DNA from: Inonotus obliquus
Taxonomy: Eukaryota; Basidiomycota; Agaricomycetes; Hymenochaetales; Hymenochaetaceae
Direction: 5' to 3'
Assembly (NCBI GenBank): GCA_032164295.1
Contig: JAJHTX010000004.1
Coordinates: forward strand, 558,001-622,000
DNA: 64,000 bases
In this document: in pieces, positions 38,509 to 52,657 of the stretch
How the letters are laid out: the number at the start of each line of letters is the position of its first letter
Position numbering within the stretch: position 1 is the stretch's first letter
The notes under the pieces: model-generated
Database searches by the model: none
Told to the model about the DNA's origin: nothing
The model's input: only the letters and a program-made list of their open reading frames with translations
Program-made: the position numbers and the translations under genes

Positions 38509-39113
38509 CTACTGCTCAGCTGCGCCAGCTCCACCACCAGTCACTCGAGCTATCATATCCGTCAGCACAACAAACGCAGAGGAAAAAAAACCAAAAAAAA
38601 GGACGCACTGTAAATAAGCTGACTGCTATGATGCACAACCCTCTTAATCAATCCCTCCTTCTCCAGATGCCTAATAGCAACCCTCGCCAACGATCCATTA
38701 ATCTTCAACCTCTCAATCAAAATACTCTGACTCGTAAATCGAAACGTCGGAACTTCTTTGAGGATACGGTCGTACGTTGGTTTGTCGAGGATGACGTTGT
38801 GGACGGCTTTATCTTTGACTTTGCCCTTCGACCACTTCTTTTTGGCTTTGGCTTTTCCTCCTGATGGGGCGGCTGCTTTTGCTTTCGCCTACATTTAGGG
38901 AAGAGAGGGAGGGGGGAAGGGGGGGGGGGGGGGGGGGGGGGGTTAGTGATGTGTGTTTTAGAGATAGAGATAGAGGGGAACAGCGGGACATCCGATGGAG
39001 GTCTATGTCATCCATCCTCGTAACCTGGAGAATGGCATCTCAAACCTCTTAGACGACGAATGCAGTACCCCAGGGGACATATCGAAGAACATTAATGGAT
39101 AGAAACTCACCAT
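38509..39113 (-). CDS. RPS25: 40S ribosomal protein S25 (eS25)
   Basis: Three exons (39113..39111, 38888..38609, 38528..38509) give 100 residues. The first exon is only the ATG, directly followed by GTGAGT, a layout seen in fungal ribosomal-protein genes. The protein reads [40 protein letters not shown], then [20 protein letters not shown] and [20 protein letters not shown], covering the whole eS25 winged-helix fold. The last intron was chosen because its splice restores the conserved QLIYT ending with a stop eight codons later. The 222-bp first intron holds a 24-base G run. Confidence 0.93.
38919..38942. repeat. 24-bp poly-G run in RPS25 intron 1
   Basis: The + strand has 24 consecutive G (poly-C in the RPS25 transcript). 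It sits upstream of the branch/acceptor region and could act as a long pyrimidine tract. The length is also a likely sequencing uncertainty. Confidence 0.9.
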
Positions 39114-39940
39114 GTTGGATGACTACGCCCGCCTCTTGCTGACGACCTTCAGACTCACGACGGAGGGATGAGCTTGAAGGGCTAAGCTGACATAATGTGG
39201 ACGTGGGAATAAATGATGTGTAATAAGACCCGGCCCTGAAGTATGTGATTTGTATTGTTGGCGTCTGGCTCTAAATTTATTTATTTTCGTTCCGTCGACT
39301 ATGGACTAAACATCTGTACATGTTTCGATCAGCTGTGGCTGCTCCACCAATGCTTTACGGACTCGACTAGTTCTTAAGGTTATCTTCGGTTATAGACGCG
39401 ATGAACTGAGTTCGGTGAGACTTCTGGACCTGGGCCTGGGGAAGGATCAGGGAATGAGCGCCAGCGCATCGCGACGTGACTTGTTCTCATGCGTCGCTTA
39501 CGATACGATACGATACGATACGTGCTGACTCTTTCGCCAATGTAAACGCGGCTGGGGGATAACTCTCGCTAATACTGACTTGAGTACTCGCCAAGCTCGG
39601 ATATGTTGGAAGTGATATGTTTACGCTCTGACTAATCTATAAAAGGCAAAGGAGATGGGCGGTAAGTGCTAAATATACATGGAAATATTAATGATCACTC
39701 TCACGAGTACTGCCAGCCCATATACATATCATCCGGCATTCCGGCGTTGGCTGACCGACAATCATACATAGGTTCTTCAGCACAACCCCTTTCCTCCCCG
39801 TCTCCTATTACTTTATCCCTCATCTGAGTTCACTCCTCGCTCCTTACTCTCCTTTCGTCCTCCTCCTCCTCCCGGTGCTCGCGTTGCTGGCGCTTCTAGG
39901 CGAATCAGGCTTCTCAGTGCAACGCGTGTGCTCCGCAGTA
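39114..39940. other. Divergent promoter region RPS25 / SKN1-KRE6 gene
   Basis: The interval holds both promoters. A GATAC repeat lies near 39500 and an ACGCGT hexamer at 39922-39927, just before the glucan-synthesis gene. No gene was found inside. Confidence 0.5.
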
Positions 39941-42192
39941 ATGTCTTCACCTCAAGATCAAACGCTTCCGAGCGAATCACTAGACCCGAATCAAGCGCAA
40001 GGAAAACCACTCTTGTCAGCTACTTCTCCTGCTTCTAACTCGCCTTTTGCAACACCTGTTCCTTCGCCACGTTACAGCACGCTTAGTGCGCATGCTATAC
40101 CTGCAGGTGATTTCAGTGACACTTATGGTCCATATACCGTACGTCCACTCTCTCTCAAGCACCATATTTCTCTTATCCTTGATCTCTGAGTTTTCCTCTG
40201 CGATTGGTTAGTACGAGCGGCGTCGGCATTCCGACATAACGATGCTATCCGATCATTCTGCTATACCCTTGTCAAACGAAAAGGGAATGATAATGGCTTC
40301 GACGTCGTCATTGAAACCGAATTTGGTTGCCGATTCGACGATAGGTGCTGTGGTTCCTGCGTTCATGTGGCATACGTCGGAACCGGAAGAGGATGACGCA
40401 TTGCATTCCCCGGAGGATACTGGGCGGAAAGGACGGCAAACGAAGAAATCGACTTCATTCGCTTGCTTCTCTCTTCGTGGATGGGTCAACATAGGTACCC
40501 TTGGAATCTTGATCCTTGCACTGCTCATGCTTTTCATCGGGTTACCGATCTACTTGCACTTTACCGATAAGCAGCCAATAACACCGGGCTTCAATTTAGG
40601 CGGTATCAATGCTTCGGGACAGATTCCAAGTTTGAATTTCAAGACTTTGATAGACCCTGTGACGCCGGAGGATGCGATGTCGAGAGTGGGGTCAGACGGA
40701 AGGACGTACAATCTTATCTTCAGTGACGAGTTTGAAACGGACGGCCGCACGTTTTACCCGGGAGATGACCCCTATTGGGAGGCGCAGGATCTCCACTACT
40801 GGTGCGTTTTGGAATCTTCATGATTCCGAGATTGTTTATTAAGATTGCTGCGCAGGCCGACGGGGGACATTGAGTGGTATGATCCCGATGCTATTACTAC
40901 TCAGGATGGCAAGCTTGTTATCACGATGGAGCAGAAGAATGCGCTCAACAATCATAATTTGAATTACAAGAGTGGTACGCGGCTAGCTATTACTGATAAT
41001 TGGAGCGGGACTCACTTCCGGCTTAGGCATGCTCACGTCGTGGAATAAATTCTGTTTTACGACGGGATATGTTGAGGTTTCGGTCTCGCTCCCGGGATCA
41101 TCGAACGTCCCGGGATTTTGGCCAGGTATATGGACGATGGGTAACTTGGGTCGCGCGGGTTTCGGTGCGTCGACGGATGGGATGTGGCCATACAGTTATG
41201 ATGCTTGCGACGTGGGCACTTTCCCTCGGCAAATGGACAAGGCCGGTAACCCAGTATCGAGTGAGACTTCTGGCTGGGAGGGAGGGTTCCTTTCTGATCT
41301 TCCGGGCCAACGATTATCGTCTTGCACATGTTCCGGTTCCGACCATCCAGGACCAAAAGTCTCAAATGGACGAAGCGCGCCGGAAATCGATATCATTGAA
41401 GCGCAGATTGATCTAGGCACTTTGACAGGCGAAGTCAGTCAATCGTTTCAGATTGCGCCTTTCAATGCTTTCGTGAGGTTTGATAATGACTCGGATGTGA
41501 CTACCATCACGGATGAGTCGATTACTACGCTCAATTCGTTTACGGGTTCGACGCTTCAGCAAGCGGTTAGTGCTGTGACGAAAATCAGTAGTACGGTGTA
41601 TAATGACCGACAATATGCGCCGTATGCGATTGAGTATTGGAGCGATCAGGAACATCGGGATGATGGGTACATTCAGTGGTATAGTCAGGGAAGGGAATCG
41701 TTTAGGATCACTACTGGCTCGATTGGACCTGACCCTGTCAGTCAAGTTGGCCAGCGCTTGATACCTGAAGAACCTATGGTGAGTAAAAAAAAAGATTTTT
41801 ATTTCACTTGTCAACCATCAATTGTTAACGATTGATTCTGATCGTTTTGATATGGCATTAGTACATCATTTTGAATCTGGGGATGTCTACTGGGTTTACG
41901 ACGGTTGATTTGGACGACCTTGTGTTCCCTGCGAAGATGTACATTGATTATGTGCGTGTGTATCAACGTGATGACGTTGAAGAGGGTGTTACGTGTAACC
42001 CTTCGCATCATCCTACGACGGATTATATTAATTCGTACGTTCTCTTCGGGTTTTTTGGCGTGGAATTCTGATACTAATGAGATGTGTTGTGATTTGTTTA
42101 GGCACCTTGAAGCGTATACGAATGCGAATTGGACGACGTGGGGTCAAGCTGGGTATACTATACCTCGTAATTCGAGGTATGATGGATGTTAG
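39941..42192 (+). CDS. KRE6: Beta-1,6-glucan synthesis-associated protein, SKN1/KRE6 family (GH16-like)
   Basis: This is a type II membrane protein of the secretory pathway needed for cell-wall beta-1,6-glucan. Six exons (39941-40138, 40212-40801, 40856-40974, 41027-41778, 41862-42034, 42102-42192) give 640 residues with all phases closed. The N-terminal cytosolic part is Ser/Pro rich. A single membrane helix lies at about residues 155-182 (GWVNIGTLGILILALLMLFI). The lumenal GH16-type domain follows, with FSDEFETDGRTFYPGDDPYW, YKSGMLTSWNKFCF, GFWPGIWTMGNLGRAGFGAS and the ExDxxE catalytic-type motif APEIDIIEAQ near residue 421. It ends with DYVRVYQRDD. Yeast has two paralogs (KRE6, SKN1); which one this corresponds to cannot be told. 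Confidence 0.95.
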
Positions 42193-42465
42193 ATGTTGGG
42201 CATTATCGTTATTCTGTTTCGTACTTGTATCACCCTCTTCCTTGTCCATCTCTTACACGCTCTTTGCCATACTATCTCGTCCGGGTCCTCCTCTTCTCTT
42301 CTCTTCTACCCCTGATAAAGCAAGGGATGCTTTCGCTTCTCCCGTTCCGCTCAGACTTTCCTGCGCAATTTGAAGAATTAGGACATCACATCATATCCCA
42401 GTCACTCTAGTCCAATCCAATCCTATCCAATCCATTTTATTTCATTCCGTTCCGTTATCCTTCCT

Positions 42466-42513
42466 CCAATTCCAATTCCAATTCCAATTCCAATTCCAAT
42501 TCCAATTCCAATC
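42466..42513. repeat. (CCAATT)n hexanucleotide array
   Basis: About eight uninterrupted copies of CCAATT. Confidence 0.93.
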
Positions 42514-42962
42514 CCGATCTCTATCCGAGCACTTGGACTGCTTTGGACTTTTGCGGTAATTTATTGTCAGTTCGTACTTGGTATTAGTATCATTGACAAT
42601 CCTCTCCCTTTCCTCGCGCCTACCTCCTCTCGTCTCATCTCCTCTCTCGCGCCTACCTCCTCTCGCGCCTACCTTCTCCTGCACCTCCATCTCCGCATCC
42701 ACTACCTCATTCGCTATTTTCCATGCACTACCCTCCGACTTCCCCATCCACTACCCTCCATCCGCTACCCTCCGCCCTCCATCCCTCGTCCTTCTCTTGT
42801 TCTTGTGCACGAATTGCTTTGTTTGCTGTTTGCTTTCGCATCCTACCTCGGATTTCCCGATTTCCCGATTTCCTTCTTTCTCTCTTTCTCTCTTACTCTC
42901 TTACTACTCTCTTTCCATCTCCATCCCCGGTCACCTCCCCGCGTTCTTGGTTAATCAATCCA

Positions 42963-42995
42963 AGTCCCGAGTCCCGAGTCCCGAGTCCCGAGTCC
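42963..42995. repeat. (AGTCCCG)n heptanucleotide array
   Basis: About four and a half copies of AGTCCCG. Confidence 0.9.
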
Positions 42996-43473
42996 GAAGT
43001 CTATCGTTCCCTATCGGTACTAGTGTATGTCTTTACCGTTCCCTATCCGTTCCCGTTCCCGTTATTGTGTCGCGTGATCGATACCAATCAATGATATCGA
43101 TCATATGGACATGCAGTCGAATAGACGATTTGAAAGTAGAAATGCAGAAATGCAATGTAGAAGTTGTATGATGGAAGAGTTTGGATTTTTGTCAGTTAGT
43201 GAACGGGTTAAGATGGGGAAGAAGAGAAGAGAATAAATTTGGGATCATGGTTGTGGAATAATTAATGTCGATTGTACTGCTTTGAATTTACACGCGCATT
43301 AAATAATGGATATCCAGATTATGATTTAGCCAAAGCCAAACAGGGATAAACAACGCGCTCCGAACACGTCACACCTTCCACTTTCTCTGGGTGTCATCTC
43401 CGTGCCTGAGCCTCTACCTTTGCTTTCTTACTCTCTTACAGCGAGGAAAGTGATAGGAAATAGGAAAGAGAGG

Positions 43474-44717
43474 ATGGTCAAGTCGACTACGATTGTTAGA
43501 GCTAGTGACGCTCTTCCTTTAGCTGCTACTGTTGATGATGAGCAGGTACGTTTTGCGTTTTGCGTTTTGCGTTTTGCGTTCTTTAACGTGTAGCTGTGCC
43601 TACTGTTAACTCATGCTTGATTCTTTTGGACTTGGATTCTGGTGGGTGGTGCTTCGGTGGTGGATTCTGTTGGGTGGTGCTTCGGTGATGGGTATGATGT
43701 ATGACCTTGGGATCTTTGGGATGAGTAGACGGAACAAGAGTTACAAGAACATAAACAACAGGCAAAGTTGATTTTTAGAAGGATAACGCCGAATTCGGAA
43801 CCTAGGTGTTCAATTGAGAGTGGGCCGTATACTCTTCAGTGCGTATTGTGTTACCTTTTTGTTGTCTTTGACTTCGTCGCTCTTTCCCTTTCCCTTCTTC
43901 TCTTCACTCTCTCTCGTGCAAGTTGATGACGGGATGCTGATATGTTCATGTTTTTGGTATAGCTATATGATAGCGGAGAACGTCGTATACCTTACGATTT
44001 CGGATAAATCTTATCCGAGAAAGTTGGCGTTTTCGTATCTTGATGAGTTGTCGAAGGAGTTTCAGAATTCGTATGGGGCGAAGGTGGAAGGTGCTAGGAA
44101 GCCTTATGCTTTTGTTGGGTTTGGTGGGTTGACTTTCTTTTTATTCTGAATCTGTTGTTCTTCATTCTCCATCCTCCGTCCTCCGTCCTCCACTACTGCT
44201 TGTGTTTCTCTTCCGTGATGGTGTTAAGGACATGATTCACTAACGTCCAAACCTCTCTCAATTATCGGTATGAACAGATACGTTCATGAGCAAAACTGCG
44301 CGATTGTACCAAGATACACGAACAGCGAATGCTGCTAGTTCGCATTTGGACAGGTTGAACGATGATTTGCAGGATGTTACGAGGATAATGACGAAGAATA
44401 TGGAGGAGTTACTTTGGCGTGGGGATTCGCTTGATAGTACGTCCACGTCCATCTTCAGCATTTAAAAATTCAAATGATTACCTCCCGCTCCTTTCCTACT
44501 TGCTGCTTGGTTTCCAACAAAATAATAGGAAGCTAACTCTATCTTTTCCGGTTATTATCTAGAAATGTCACATCTGTCAACTTCGCTACGTACCGAATCT
44601 GAAAAATATCGCAAGGCGGCGCGGAACATTAATATTAATGCGATGCTCCGTCAATACGCACCTATCGGTGCTGTTGGCCTGATTTTGATCATCTTTATTT
44701 GGTGGAAGTTCTTATAG
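43474..44717 (+). CDS. SEC22: R-SNARE SEC22 (ER-Golgi vesicle fusion)
   Basis: Five exons (43474-43545, 43729-43838, 43963-44123, 44278-44436, 44563-44717) give 218 residues, the usual Sec22 size. The longin domain starts MVKSTTIVRASDALPLAATV and continues through PRCSIESGPYTLHYMIAENV and YLDELSKEFQNSYGAKVE. The R-SNARE helix (TANAASSHLDRLNDDLQDVT, RIMTKNMEELLWRGDSLD) carries the zero-layer Arg in LLWRGD. A C-terminal membrane anchor (YAPIGAVGLILIIFIWWKFL) ends the protein. Sec22 acts in both anterograde and retrograde transport between ER and Golgi. Confidence 0.96.
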
Positions 44718-45344
44718 AGGGTGTATCTCGATATCATGCACGGGAGAAGTACGGGTGGTGTGCTGGCATATACAGCTAGCTGTTCATGTCATTGTCTTCT
44801 TTTATCTCACTTTTATGTTATTAGTGTATCATTTGCGCCTTTGCTAAAACGTATAATCTCATTCCGTTATTTGATTCGTTGTTGTTGGAATTTTTGAGCC
44901 GGTTGTATTGGGAGGATAAGTTAATCTGAATTTATAGGAAGGGATATTAGCAATAAGTACGAGGGTTGGATGCAACGTGCCCACTGCCCGCCCGTGCCCG
45001 GTTCTGCCGAGTAGCGAGCCCAAAGCCCATCCACATCATTTATGGGTACTCCTCGTACTTTGTACCCAACCATCGTCTCCATCCCCTACTGGCTCACCAT
45101 TCACGGCAAGAGAGAAATTCCCGTAAGTAATGAATCTATCTCTGACGCTGGCGCGGTTTGAGCGAGCATATTGACGCATATATATAGATAAAGGCGCTCT
45201 TTACATCTCTATATCTGTTCTTTTGATTCTGGGCCTCTTTTTGAGCGTTAACGACATCGAACGGCTTGATCTTTTGAGATCTAAAGCGCAGCGATAGCTC
45301 GATATATTTGACTAGAGGACTAGGATCTGACGATTAACGCGATC
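44718..45344. other. Intergenic, promoter of the next gene
   Basis: No gene. TATATATAG near 45179 could be a core promoter element for the gene at 45345, but the distance (about 165 bp) is long. Confidence 0.45.
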
Positions 45345-48147
45345 ATGTCCTATCTTTATTCTTCATCTGCTGGTTCGGCGACAAACCCGGCGGGGGCGGG
45401 TGTAGGAGGAGGAGGGAGTGTGTATTCGCATTCTCCCTATGCACATGGTCAACAAGTCCCACCGTCGGCACAAGGAGTAACAACCGCCCCTTCGCCTTAC
45501 ATGCACGCAGGACAACTTCAATCAACTACTCCCAATATTCCGTACCCTGGAACGACGCAATCGTCGTTAATGCCAGGAGGGCCGACGAGTGCTTATCCTG
45601 GTCAAGCACATCAACCTTCTCCTATGGTTGGACAAATGTATTTACCTTCGGGTGGTCAGTTGACTGTTGGTTCAGCTGGTATGAACCCGTCGGCGATGTC
45701 GGTCCCCGCTACACCTGCTCAACCTGCACAACCGTTTTCGGGGAATGTACAACCTGGAGCTGTTACGTATACGACTACGACTGATGCGTTGGGAAGGGTT
45801 ACGTATCATCATTTTAGGTGAGTGGTTTTCATTTGTTTGGGGGGTAGGGACTGATTTAGAGATTGGCTTGGATCGATTAGGGCTCAGGCTGCTACGTGAG
45901 TATTTCTTATTTCAAATAGTTTGATATATGCGTGTGCTGATGTATGTCTGTGATCTTTGAAGTTATCGATCTCCTCAAGGCGTAACCTATACCGGTATAC
46001 AGTGGGTCCCGACTGAGACGTCGTCTGTGCCTCCTGTTGGGATTCCTCAAGCCGGTCCTGTGAGTCTCAATCGATTACTCTGATAAGTGATGTTGGGATT
46101 TACTCCGATGGGTCATCTCGTGTAGGATGTTCTGGCTTCGTTCCGCGGTCAGCTTCCGATTGCTCCTGGGCAGGTTCAGACGGCACCTACGACGCCTGCA
46201 GTTCCCCATCCAGGATTGGGATCGGACTATCGTGATGATACTAGGGACTGGTACGTACACAGCAGCATACCCATCGGGGGGATCTAAACAAATAAAACTT
46301 GGAAATATAGGGAAAAAGAGGAGAGAAGACGCCGGAGAGAAGAGAAGAAACGGAATGCTGCATGGGAGGCAGAACGTCTGGCCCGAGAGAGGGCTGAAGA
46401 TAAAGAGATGCGTAGAACTCGCGAGCGCGATACGGAATATGAACGTGCTTCGCGTATGCGTCGACCGAGTTTCGGAGCTGGACTTGGTGCGGATCTCAAT
46501 GCAGGTCCGTATGAACGTGAACGGTCTCGTGTACGTGGGGATCCGGTTCGTGAAAGAGAATTACGGGAGCGTGAAGAGCGCGAAATGGAACGTAGGATGG
46601 GCGAGCTTGATGTTAGTAGTGGTGGTCGGGATGGATATTATGGAGAGTATGGTGCAGGTGGTGGTGCTGGTGTTGGTGCTCCTGGTACACGCTCGCGTCG
46701 TCAATCCGTCTCTGCTAGAGCTGCACCCGGTGCCGGAATCTACGACGACTCCGCGTACGATCGCGATAGTGACGACTATGGAGGATACCGCAGACGTGAC
46801 CCATCTCGTCATCGTTCAAGTATCTACGCCGCACCAGAGCAATCCCTGGACGCATACGGTTCAAGTGATAGAGGTCGTCCCACTAGCATATACGGTGCTC
46901 CACACAATCGAAGTCGTCCTAGTAGCATGTACGCAGCTGAGCGTTCGCCATACCGTCGTGACGTAGCCCCACTTCAACCTTCTATCGGTCCGGACGGCGT
47001 TGAAGTGTACCCACAAGACCACGTTCTTGCTGGGCAACCTATACAGGGCTCGGGCTTTGGACCATCCCGATCGCGTAATCCTAGTCCTAACCTTCGTGCT
47101 GCTCCTTATCCCGGTGGATTACCTGCAACCTCACCACGTGTAGGGACGATGGGATCGGCTATTTCTCCTCGTGTTGGTGGTGGATTAATCCCGGGTGTTT
47201 CACCTCGTATGGGAGGGAATGTTCCTCTTACCGGGGTTGGTCATGGTCATGGTCTCGGAGGCGGTGTTGGGGGCGGTATGGGAATGGGAATGGGAATAGG
47301 AGGAGGAGGATATGGTGCTAGTCAGCAATCGCAACCTGATCAGTTACTACCTGCTCCTGAGTCGTTCAACCGCCCGATTAATCGCGCTCAGACGTTTACG
47401 CCGTTTAAGGATATACGTGTACAGGATCTCGACGAGCTTTTGGATGATGTTTTCCATCCTTTGCCGCCTGTTTTGAGTACGCATGATGTGTTACCTGAGG
47501 ATTGGGGTAGGCTCATGCACGTAAGTACCTCCCTCCCTCCTCTCTCCCCGCTCCTCTCGAGTACAACTACTTGATCACCATATACCTACCTAACGTCATC
47601 GTTATCGTTATCTTTATAGGATCTAACACTCGCATGGAAAGGCCACCTCCCACTCCCAGCAGACAAACCCACAAAACGTTCCGACCTCATCATCGACTTG
47701 CTCGATCTATGGAACAGCATGTTCTTCTACCCGCGCTACGTCGAGCTCATCTTGTACAAAGGCCGGAATTGTCGGTCGGGCACTGGGATTGGGTTGGCTG
47801 AGACGCGGTTGGCGCCTGAACAGCTTTTTGCGCCTGGGGAGTTGGGGGATGAGGAGGAGGAGGAGAGTGAGGAGGAGTCGGAGGGGGAGTATAGTGCTGA
47901 TGCGTATGATAGGTACGGAGGGGGAGGGGGAGGGATGGGACGTGGAAGTCACGGTTACGGTCAAGGAAATTATGGTCAGGGAAGTCAGGGAAGACGACAC
48001 GGAAGGAACCAGAGCCAGAGAAGGGAGATTGCGCGTGCTGCGAGGAAGAAACAGAAGATTGAGGAGAAGGTTCAGAGGGAGATGGAAGCTAATAAGAGGT
48101 ATACGCTTTGGTTGAAGTATGTTGAGCCGAGGGAGAGGGAGTATTAG
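45345..48147 (+). CDS. Conserved unknown protein, Pro/Gly-rich with Arg/Glu helix and C-terminal domain
   Basis: Six exons (45345-45817, 45881-45895, 45963-46059, 46126-46250, 46311-47520, 47620-48147) join in phase to 815 residues. The second exon is only 15 nt (coding R-A-Q-A-A-T across its junctions). The protein starts with a Gly/Pro/Gln-rich disordered part and then a highly charged helix (WEKEERRRREEKKRNAAWEA). A long RS/Gly/Pro region follows. An ordered domain at about residues 590-700 (TFTPFKDIRVQDLDELLDDV, LPEDWGRLMHDLTLAWKGHL, LIIDLLDLWNSMFFYPRYVE, LILYKGRNCRSG) comes next. The end is an acidic and then basic tail (RREIARAARKKQKIEEKVQR). I have no named family for it. Confidence 0.85.
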
Positions 48148-48909
48148 TTATTAGTGATAGGCTGTTTGGTTCGTGTCTTTTTTTTTTTTGGTGTTTTGGT
48201 GGTTTGGCGGTTGGGATGTTTTGTGGTGGATGGTGGATGGTGGATGGGTAGGGCACTCCTTAGCACTTTGGCTGAAGGCTGAAGGCTAGAAGCTAGAATT
48301 GAGTGCGAATTCGAATTATAAGGAAGTTTGACTTTTGTGGTGTGGTGTGGTATTGATCTGATGAATGAATCTTCTTGCCTATATGCAACATGTACAGTGT
48401 ACTATTTACTACTTTGTCTTTGTCTTTCTTTATACGATGTACGATGTATGATAGGACTGTGCTTTGTGTAATGGATTTCGTATTTATCTCTAACGCGTGG
48501 ATTGGTTAGGTTGTTATAGGAGCTATGAGTTAGGATAGGGGATAGGAGTGAACGAGCGAATGTGCGAGTGTGAGTGCTAGTGTACGGTCAACGTGTTGGT
48601 GTATCAGTGTATCAGTGTATCTTGCGCTGGTTTGAGTCAAAGAAACGCCTCTGAAGTCCGGAAGTCATCCCATCCCAATCCCTCTCTAATCTTCAAAAAA
48701 CTTGATACGGACAGGATAGGTAGGTAGGTAGGTAGGTAGGTAGGTAGGTAGGTAGGTAGGCAGGTAGGCAGGCAGGCAGGCAGGTAGTGATACCAACAGC
48801 ATACACAGCTCGAAAGTCGAGAGTCGAGAGGAGTTGAGAGTCAAGATTGAAATACGAAATACGAGATACGAAGTAAGAACTAACACCCGATTTATCGTAA
48901 TCGCAATTC
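48148..48909. other. Intergenic, convergent 3' flanks
   Basis: This separates the convergent 815-residue gene and KRR1. It contains a TTTTTTTTT run, TGGTGGA repeats and the tetranucleotide array below, but no gene. Confidence 0.55.
48717..48787. repeat. (TAGG/CAGG)n tetranucleotide array
   Basis: About 17 copies, changing from TAGG to CAGG toward the right end. Confidence 0.95.
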
Positions 48910-50926
<2,017 letters not shown>

Positions 50927-51088
50927 GGTGAAGGTAAGAAGTCAAGTATCATGAAGATGATCGACGTCCCTTCTCGTCGATCCGCAGATCGTCAACCATG
51001 CCAATCACTCTTACGACCATCATCTCCTTTTCATTCTTCCTCGTCTTCCTTGCACTTTCTCTCATCCTCATCCTTGCCGGCTAACAAT
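50927..51088. promoter_or_regulatory. Bidirectional promoter of KRR1 and NCBP3
   Basis: Only 162 bp separate the two divergent start codons if the NCBP3 ATG at 51089 is used. The sequence is CT-rich on the + strand. An in-frame ATG at 50951 exists for NCBP3 but gives a poor Ser-rich leader. Confidence 0.5.
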
Positions 51089-52433
51089 ATGGAAGACTAT
51101 ACCGAAGAATACGTAGAACCTACTGCCCTTTCGTATGACGAGGGCATAAGCTACGAAGACCAAGTCGCCGCTCTTCCGCCTGAGCAGCCACGAAATGAAT
51201 CTTCAGGACTTGCTGGTAGAATAAGTGCAAACAAGGTGTATTTACCACCCGAGAACATGTTAAAGGGAAAGGTGCGAGTCGTCCTCCGGGTAAACGAAAT
51301 ACGTTCGTCGGTCGTCTAACGTCAAAGTTTTCGCCTTGCCAACTCACGCTTTACCACATAAATATTTGGACGTTATATTGGCTATTGGTACGGAAAGCGT
51401 AAAAGAGGCGACGAGGACTATGAAGTAATGGAGGAGGATGAAGACTTGTCTGCGGGTATGCTCATACTTTAAAGACCCTCGTCTAGTCAACGTCTGACGG
51501 TATTGTTCAGTTTCGCATATAGCTCTGGATGGGTTACGTCCCAACGCATTATACCTTCGCGGTTCTCCCATTACGCATTTACCTACAAACAACATCTTTG
51601 CCTACGCACGACAATTCGACCTAAACCCTGTCGGACTTGAATGGATTGATGATTCGTCCTGCGTTCTTGTTTTCCCAACTAACGCAGCTTGTCGTGCTGC
51701 CTTCGAAGCGCTTCGCAAAACAATTTCCGAAGAACCTGACTTTGACGATTGTGTTACCGCGAAGCCGGTTCCTGTCGTATTGTGGCCCGTGGAGGATCGC
51801 GTCAACAAATCACTGGGCAAAGCCGAAGGCATGGAAGGCACCTTGTTGATCCGTATCGCACGCGTGACTGACAAGAAAGTCCGTGGTGCAAAGAACCGTA
51901 GCGCTTTCTACCAGAAACACGGGATGGATGCGGGCAAGGACCCGAACGCACATTCTATCGGACGCGCACCGGATAGTGGAGATGCGTCGAATAGGCACAG
52001 GAAGTTGGAGGACGATGAAGAAAAGCGTCGCAAGCTTGATGAAGAGCTTGACGGTTTCCTACGCGAAGGGTCAGACCACACACAATCTCCACCGCCGTCA
52101 CCGCCGTCGAAGATGCGTTCGGACTATATGACAGAAGACGGACGAGAAATTAGAGGACTCCCTAAACGCTCTCTACTTGAGCGGACGTCTCTGTCGCTCT
52201 CACCCTTCGATGATGACTCGGAGGAGCTCATTGGGTCGATTCAAAATAATCGAAGGCGGAACGGGATTGGGCGAAGGCACAGACAGGGGGGTGAGGGCAG
52301 GTCATTGCCTCCTTCTGTACGTCGACGAAAGCTCGAGAATGGCGAGGCGAGGGATGGACGGTACGAGCCACCGAAGAAAACGCGCCAGGAGCTGGATGAC
52401 GAGTTGGATGCCTTTTTACACGGGACAAACTAA
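51089..52433 (+). CDS. NCBP3: Nuclear cap-binding protein subunit 3 homolog (NCBP3)
   Basis: Three exons (51089-51271, 51398-51455, 51511-52433) give 387 residues. The RRM-like core reads GLRPNALYLRGSPITHLPTN, NIFAYARQFDLNPVGLEWID, DSSCVLVFPTNAACRAAFEA, with the WIDDSSC motif typical of NCBP3. A second block (LLIRIARVTDKKVRGAKNRS) is also family-typical. Two LDEELDGFL/LDDELDAFL motifs, one at the extreme C-terminus, resemble UAP56-binding motifs of TREX export adaptors. In animals NCBP3 joins the cap-binding complex with NCBP1 and links to TREX and ARS2. Intron 1 (126 bp) was set to the acceptor at 51396-51397 because it keeps the frame through RKRGDEDYEVMEEDEDLS. Confidence 0.85.
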
Positions 52434-52657
52434 TGCATAACTGGCATCGTGAAGAGTTTCCCCTCATTGCTGTACAGCTGAATGTACTCGTAGAGTAATG
52501 CAAAAGCCCTGCTCAGTCTGTTTATGTACTCCAGCATTATTTTATTTTCCTCTCTTCTATTTTCGTCTGCCCATGACGCGGTGCACGTGATCCTTGTGCC
52601 TGCTCGAGCAGTGGCAATTCAACTTGGACTTGAACCACTTCTCCTTCCTTCAACCCA

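Larger units (their letters stand above)
42193..43473. other. Intergenic with simple repeats
   Basis: CT-rich low-complexity DNA on the + strand produces long chance frames (Ser/Pro/Leu), which I reject. It includes the two arrays listed separately. Confidence 0.55.

Noticed and set aside
42578..43171. Open frame of about 197 codons, Ser/Pro/Leu rich
   Set aside because: It runs through CT-rich low-complexity and simple repeats (including the AGTCCCG array), with no domain and no conserved start. I treat it as chance.
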